Translations under genes and position numbers: made by a program
In this document: positions 7,301 to 9,380 of the stretch, in pieces
How the letters are laid out: every line of letters begins with the position of its first letter
How positions within the stretch are numbered: position 1 is the stretch's first letter
The notes under the pieces: model-generated
Database searches by the model: none
What the model was told of the DNA's origin: nothing
The model's input: only the letters and a program-made list of their open reading frames with translations
Source of the DNA: Caryophanales bacterium UBA7057
GTDB taxonomy: Bacteria; Bacillota_I; Bacilli_A; RF39; UBA660
Assembly: GCA_002493865.1 (NCBI GenBank)
Contig: DLAC01000045.1
Span: 1 to 9,380, forward strand
DNA length: 9,380 bases
Direction: 5' to 3'

Positions 7301-8213
7301 CCTGATTTAATACTTCACGAATATTTTTACACCCTCTAAAACAAGCAAAAGGAATGGTATGATCAATAATATCTATGCTTGTAAGAGCAGTACAATTTTC
7401 AAATGCTCGATCATTGAAGTTTGCAATAAACTTTGGAATATCCTCTAGACTTTTACAATTTCTAAAGCATCGTTTTCCAATTTCCAATAATTGATCATTT
7501 TCGTAATGAATATTATTTAAACGAATACATCCATCAAACATACCATTCGGTAATCTTTCCGTTTGGGTATTTAAAGTTACGTGGGTTAAGGCTCTACAAT
7601 TTCGAAAGCAATTTTCACCAAAAGAAGTTACGGCTTCAGGAAAAGTAGATAGCTGATAGCAGTCTTCGAATGTTCTATTTCCAAGTTGTGTAATCTCTGG
7701 GTTTAAAATAATGTCTAGATGATTACAACCTTTAAAACATTCATCAGGTAAAGATTTTAGGTGGGTTGGAAGGGTGACACTTTTTAATTTATTACAGTTT
7801 AGAAATAATTGATTTCCTATTTTTACTGTGCTTTCTGGCAATATTACTTCCTCTAGATTTTCACATCCAGAAAAAACTGCCCAATCAAATTCTTGAATAC
7901 CTTCTGGAATGATAACTTTCTTAAGTCTTTTACATTCTGCAAAAGTTCTATAATGTAATTTCTTGATATTTTTAGGTAAAATGATTTCTTCTAAATTTTC
8001 ACACTCAGAAAAGGCACTAGGGCCAATATATTCTAAGCTTTCTGGTAATACTAGTTTTTTTAAATTTTTGCATTTTGAAAATGCACGTTCTCCAATGTGA
8101 GTAACGCCTTCTGGTATCATTAATTCTGTTAAATCCTCGTTCTCTATATAGGCATAATCATCTATTTTTTTAGATGCAACTATGCTATGAGTTAAGGCGT
8201 AGCTTCCTCCCAT
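4371..8213 (-). CDS. BspA-type LRR protein with helical repeats and C-terminal CSCCAH module (long paralogue, 1280 aa)
   Basis: First gene of the leftward operon and a larger version of the 996-aa protein. An LRR_5 array spans about residues 30-620, with about 21 repeats: 17 before the beta-rich insert at 410-475 and four after it. It is followed by a linker (KLYALGNGTYYI, 646-657), three helical repeats (about 691-890), a helical spacer, and the shared module (about 947-1230) with VGDDIH (949-954), TSNKGSQRKLKVTLDKC (1007-1023), APRNIFT (1069-1075) and GKYCSCCAHI (1118-1127). The last 30 residues share a YNGD...QR/RQ pattern with the paralogue. No N-terminal hydrophobic leader, sortase motif or membrane segment is present, so cytoplasmic location is likely. 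ATG 8211-8213 is supported by AAAGGGGG at 8221-8228, seven bases upstream, and by a strong promoter just before it. Biochemical function is unknown; protein binding by the LRRs is the family expectation. Confidence 0.86.
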   Translation of the reverse strand: MGGSYALTHSIVASKKIDDYAYIENEDLTELMIPEGVTHIGERAFSKCKNLKKLVLPESLEYIGPSAFSECENLEEIILPKNIKKLHYRTFAECKRLKKVIIPEGIQEFDWAVFSGCENLEEVILPESTVKIGNQLFLNCNKLKSVTLPTHLKSLPDECFKGCNHLDIILNPEITQLGNRTFEDCYQLSTFPEAVTSFGENCFRNCRALTHVTLNTQTERLPNGMFDGCIRLNNIHYENDQLLEIGKRCFRNCKSLEDIPKFIANFNDRAFENCTALTSIDIIDHTIPFACFRGCKNIREVLNQDKIHNLSSFSFSGCESLEEFNVIHSNVIPAEAFSNCKHLKNVRFNMGVRKIGSRAFFNCILLSDIQLPDMVDTVKKEAFKNCHSIREITIPGNLSSFEDCAFSYMDSLETINVSPYNQTFITPDHKILIHQMQQCVVLYAVGSKDKSYSFKDYNIEIDILNHELIRPINGIGVYAFAGAKNLEELTLCACTKDIESSAFMDCVNLKKLTIESISLFTCPGLNIRNRGRYYSEEDAEEGAKVPIYLPFETVVFSGDVVQIFPNALNHFKNVKKLILPNEKSYAISEGAFTDCTLLEKVNIPKEAVSISKNTFPIATQLNFENGLAITGLVELVHNTQYIGDYKLYALGNGTYYIEQGDQITTITKKYIDGVCSQSEAIRDNPILFLDFMNDLINHDLEKKELFNGILMSNMSLENRDILFANIKKEDEFAFNVLKHSGILDEKDADTEYLLKEQNFQEVIDFIEILKKHNITDPALYHKILICHLKRTDFERLISENSSLFLKVIKTSKLLEPDENENEKQSDPYQLSKDILSENAITAFIKYIQKYDIKDRYLFDKSLIAIANHPLADSFFKVFDANTKRLVKASEITKNHSAAKQNLSDLLTLLKITGALEEDPIIRQRASTFINEKMFQEILPNQKKNQYRVVGDDIHRVFNFPYTRDEFDQEFADFFLENYQELIQEERKKSGFIQRVYLNFREISKTCTSNKGSQRKLKVTLDKCKNYLSNIKFDGVTEETQDFANLISAWYDENKNWLDAQRVYRESLNAPRNIFTKVTVEDDQVIYDNDPEKDLREEIDPNYSFEWLPKQEYDNLILGKYCSCCAHIAGAGQGIMRASMILDNCQNLVIRDSFGEIISKSTLFVNKKKGYAVFNNVETSLNHREKEEIEKIYAAFLRGATQFVETYNENNRDCPITSVSIGTHRNTILDYLTDQKHPTIQVQQALKYGDYSLDGSYHYNGDWDAEQRLVLRISGDHIWKN
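4390..4395 (-). promoter_or_regulatory. Ribosome binding site of the second LRR gene, inside the overlap context
   Basis: The - strand reads AGGTGA, six bases before ATG 4381-4383, and lies within the last codons of the upstream paralogue, whose TAA is at 4371-4373. The two reading frames overlap by 13 bases. This fixes the start of the 996-aa protein and indicates translational coupling of the pair. Confidence 0.75.
4524..5375 (-). other. Conserved C-terminal module of the 1280-aa LRR protein
   Basis: Residues about 947-1230. It contains four conserved blocks shared with the downstream paralogue: VGDDIH, an FRxISKTxTSxxGxQRxLKVTxDKC block (999-1023), NAPRNIFT with an acidic DPxxDLREE segment (1068-1097), and the CSCCAH block (1121-1126) followed by GIMRASMILDNCQNLVIR (1133-1150). 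After that come two strands, a helix (1185-1205) and a strand ending in SIGTHRNTI. The order resembles the late half of a GNAT-like alpha/beta fold, which is only an inference. Confidence 0.65.
5529..6152 (-). repeat. Three helical repeats of about 75 residues between LRR array and C-terminal module
   Basis: Residues about 688-895 of the 1280-aa protein. Three units begin at F691, F765 and F843: FMNDLINHDLEKKELFNGIL, FIEILKKHNITDPALYHKIL and FIKYIQKYDIKDRYLFDKSL. Each ends in a helix before a KxS or KHS element (NVLKHSGIL, KVIKTSKLL, RLVKASEIT). The spacing is 74 and 78 residues. They look like an alpha-solenoid (ARM/HEAT or ankyrin-like), inferred from the hydrophobic pattern only. The 996-aa protein has related but more diverged units near 457, 507 and 571. 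Confidence 0.55.
6354..8126 (-). repeat. LRR_5 (BspA-type) repeat array, about 21 repeats
   Basis: Residues about 30-620 of the 1280-aa protein. The AF/CFxxCxxL landmark recurs at intervals of about 21-23 residues, for example AFSKC (44), AFSEC (67), TFAEC (90), VFSGC (113), LFLNC (136), CFKGC (159) and on to AFSYM (406), then AFAGA, AFMDC and AFTDC after the insert. Several repeats between 159 and 340 are shortened or lack the IPxxV strand, so this part of the solenoid is more irregular than a textbook BspA array. Confidence 0.85.
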
Positions 8214-8220
8214 TTCGAGA

Positions 8221-8228
8221 CCCCCTTT
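8221..8228 (-). promoter_or_regulatory. Ribosome binding site of the 1280-aa LRR gene
   Basis: The - strand reads AAAGGGGG, seven bases before the ATG at 8211-8213. It is a near-consensus site (AAGGAGG with one A-to-G change) and decides the start. Confidence 0.7.
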
Positions 8229-8241
8229 TTAATAGTTAGTT

Positions 8242-8269
8242 ATTATAGCATTTTTTTAAAAAAAATCAA
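8242..8269 (-). promoter_or_regulatory. Sigma-A-type promoter for the leftward LRR operon
   Basis: On the - strand TTGATT (8264-8269) is followed after 16 bases by a perfect TATAAT (8242-8247), preceded by TGC to give an extended -10. The spacer holds a T8A7 run. Transcription would start near 8235 and leave an untranslated leader of only about 20 bases, enough for the ribosome site but not for a riboswitch. Confidence 0.75.
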
Positions 8270-8288
8270 CCAAAATATGCTTAATTTA

Positions 8289-8317
8289 TTGATAATGAAA
8301 GGAGTTTATGTTAGTAT
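8289..8317 (+). promoter_or_regulatory. Sigma-A-type promoter for the rightward operon
   Basis: TTGATA (8289-8294) is followed after 17 bases by TAGTAT (8312-8317), with TG at 8309-8310 giving an extended -10. Transcription would start near 8324, leaving a leader of about 17 bases. The -35 boxes of this and the leftward promoter are only about 20 bases apart, so a single regulator bound between them could affect both operons. Confidence 0.6.
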
Positions 8318-8340
8318 AGTGAGTCAATGGAGATGATTAG

Positions 8341-9132
8341 ATGAAAATTGATGGAAAAATAGAAAAACCAATCAGTATTAGACTAGGAGCAAACCATAAT
8401 ATTATCATGGAAGATGAGGATTCAAAGAAAGAATTTCCACTAACACCAGGTGCTATAATTAGTGGTGAGCATTACGGTTTTATTTTAATAGTTGATCACA
8501 ATGGAAAACAAAGAGAAGTAGTTTACTCTACACAATGTAGAATAAATGCAATTGAAATGAGAGATGGAGTCTTAAGAATCTTTGAAGAAGGGAAAAAATT
8601 ACCATGGAATTTTACTAAACATGGGAAATTAGAACATTCTATTTTTAATGAATTTACCGATGAATTTAAAAGTAAATTTGATGGCTTTATTGAAAACGAA
8701 GAACCATTTACAGGGGAGCCTACATTACTGAACCCAATTCATATAAAAATAGCAAAAACTCCTCAAGAAAGTGTAATTCTTAAAGATGAAATTGTGAAGG
8801 AGGATTACCCTCTACATCCAGGTGCAGTACTAATAGGAAATCCACATTATGGTTTTATCCTAACTATAGATAATGGTCAAGAGCAAAAAGAAGTAGTTTA
8901 TCCTACACAGAATAGACTTTATTATGCGGGGATAGAGGGAAGCATATATGATGATATTAAGGTAATGGAAGACGGAAAATATCATCCATGGTTATTTGAA
9001 AGCAATGGGAATTTAAAACAAGAATCTTCTTATAATCCACATTCAAATGTAGATAGAAAATTTATTGCAGAACATTATGGGTTAAGTGAAACAGAAGTAG
9101 AAAAGTTTTTGGTAATGCAAAAGAAAGCATAA
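8341..9132 (+). CDS. Hypothetical protein with two copies of an unrecognised ~90-aa domain
   Basis: The 263-residue product contains an internal duplication: residues 11-98 and 133-228 share the order IxIx...(E/D)(F/Y)PLxPGAxxxG...HYGFILxxDxxxxxxEVVYxTQxR(I/L)...G...PW.F...GxL. Each copy is predicted to be mostly beta strand. A charged linker (about 99-132) separates them, and the protein ends in a short helical region, FIAEHYGLSETEVEKFL (241-257), which resembles a small helix-turn-helix or UBA-like pair but is too short to assign. No signal peptide or membrane segment is seen. The start is supported by GGAGATGA at 8329-8336 with about eight bases from GGAG to the ATG, and by the promoter just upstream. 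It is divergent from the LRR operon and is followed after 15 bases by the next gene. I do not recognise the family; no enzymatic motif stands out. Confidence 0.8.
   Translation: MKIDGKIEKPISIRLGANHNIIMEDEDSKKEFPLTPGAIISGEHYGFILIVDHNGKQREVVYSTQCRINAIEMRDGVLRIFEEGKKLPWNFTKHGKLEHSIFNEFTDEFKSKFDGFIENEEPFTGEPTLLNPIHIKIAKTPQESVILKDEIVKEDYPLHPGAVLIGNPHYGFILTIDNGQEQKEVVYPTQNRLYYAGIEGSIYDDIKVMEDGKYHPWLFESNGNLKQESSYNPHSNVDRKFIAEHYGLSETEVEKFLVMQKKA
8371..9024 (+). repeat. Internal duplication of a ~90-aa domain
   Basis: Copy one covers 8371-8634 and copy two 8737-9024, joined by a linker. Shared landmarks are PLTPGAIISGEHYGFIL (33-49) against PLHPGAVLIGNPHYGFIL (157-174), and EVVYSTQCR against EVVYPTQNR. 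The DNA of the copies has diverged widely, so the duplication is old and the protein pattern has been kept by selection. Confidence 0.75.
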
Positions 9133-9147
9133 TAAGAATGGTGAAAT

Positions 9148-9380
9148 ATGCGATTTTGGAAATTTATAGCAAATGGATTAAAAAGTAGTCAAGAAGAAAC
9201 ACCGTTAGATATTCAACAAGAAGATCAATCATCCAGTGATTCACAAAGTAATAATCCCGAACAACAAAAGGAAAAACAATCCCAGGAAAATGGACAACCA
9301 TCTAGCGAATCTCAAAGTAATAGTTCTGGAAAACAAGGTGAAGAAGAGTCACAGAAAAATGAACAGTCATCGGGAGAATC
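9148..9380 (+). CDS. N-terminal part of a hydrophilic repeat protein (runs off the window)
   Basis: An open frame begins at ATG 9148-9150 and remains open for 77 codons to the right edge. It starts MRFWKFIANGLKSSQEE, a short amphipathic aromatic/basic segment, and is followed from residue 28 by Ser/Gln/Glu/Asn-rich low-complexity sequence with a 23-residue repeat. There is no signal peptide. An in-frame TGA at 9142-9144 rules out an upstream start, and no later ATG exists within the visible part. The ribosome site is weak (GGTGA at 9140-9144, only three bases from the ATG), so translation may depend on coupling with the 263-aa gene that ends 15 bases upstream. The repeat-rich stretch is probably a disordered linker leading to a folded domain outside the window. 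The function cannot be stated. Confidence 0.6.
   Translation, partial: MRFWKFIANGLKSSQEETPLDIQQEDQSSSDSQSNNPEQQKEKQSQENGQPSSESQSNSSGKQGEEESQKNEQSSGE
9229..9380 (+). repeat. 69-nt tandem repeat coding for a 23-aa Ser/Gln-rich unit
   Basis: Unit one is 9229-9297, unit two 9298-9366, and a third begins at 9367 and is cut by the window edge. In protein terms each starts with a SSxxS or SSGES element, then QSN, a Gln/Glu/Lys stretch, SQxN and a final Gln. The period is exactly 23 codons in both complete units. The copies differ at many codons, so they are not a recent slippage product. Confidence 0.7.

Noticed and set aside
4371..8213. Long LRR gene as a secreted BspA-like adhesin
   Set aside because: The N-terminus (MGGSYALTHSIVASKK) has no charged-then-hydrophobic leader, and no LPXTG, choline-binding or other anchor appears at the C-terminus.
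8251..8265. TTTTTTT-AAAAAAAA run as a terminator hairpin
   Set aside because: It has no G/C pairs and no loop, sits between promoter boxes, and is better explained as a promoter spacer.
8214..8340. Possible riboswitch or leader RNA in the divergent region
   Set aside because: Both predicted leaders are only about 17-22 bases long, too short for a structured regulatory RNA.
9138..9188. 16-codon frame MVKYAILEIYSKWIKK just after the 263-aa gene
   Set aside because: It has no good ribosome site and overlaps the start of the longer repeat-protein frame. Its amphipathic look probably comes from A/T-rich codons.

Overview
The window reads as chromosomal DNA of a low-GC Gram-positive bacterium (Bacillota, perhaps a gut-associated Bacilli/Erysipelotrichia-like or clostridial lineage). 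This rests on strongly AT-rich sequence, A/T-ending codons, good Shine-Dalgarno sites, TGA used as a stop (so not the Mycoplasma code) and very short intergenic gaps. The lineage is inferred, not proven. No RNA genes, insertion sequences, CRISPR arrays or attachment sites were found, and no gene-free stretch exceeds about 130 bases.

Layout. (1) Positions 1-1383, + strand: the tail of an upstream gene, then a DUF84/YjjX-type inosine/xanthosine triphosphatase (58-624), then an unrecognised cysteine-free 239-residue protein (664-1383). (2) Positions 1393-8213, - strand: two giant tandem paralogues, transcribed from 8213 leftwards and overlapping by 13 bases. Both have a BspA-type leucine-rich repeat (LRR_5) array, a small beta-rich linker, a stretch of helical repeats and a strongly conserved C-terminal module of about 280 residues centred on a CSCCAH motif. 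Neither has a signal peptide, membrane segment or wall anchor. A weak two-way hairpin terminator at 1382-1407 separates this operon from the convergent 664-1383 gene. (3) Positions 8214-8340: a compact divergent promoter region with one recognisable promoter in each direction. (4) Positions 8341-9380, + strand: a 263-residue protein made of two copies of an unrecognised domain of about 90 residues, then the start of a hydrophilic protein with a 23-residue (69-nt) tandem repeat that runs off the window.

How the parts may work together. The triphosphatase is housekeeping nucleotide-pool sanitation and is probably unrelated to the rest. The LRR pair looks like one two-gene unit with translational coupling: two apparently cytoplasmic proteins that share a C-terminal module but differ in the length of their recognition arrays (about 21 versus 11 LRRs). 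The divergent + strand genes share the control region and may be co-regulated, but nothing in the sequence proves a joint function. The best candidate for an undescribed system is the LRR / helical-repeat / CSCCAH-module pair together with its divergent partner genes.
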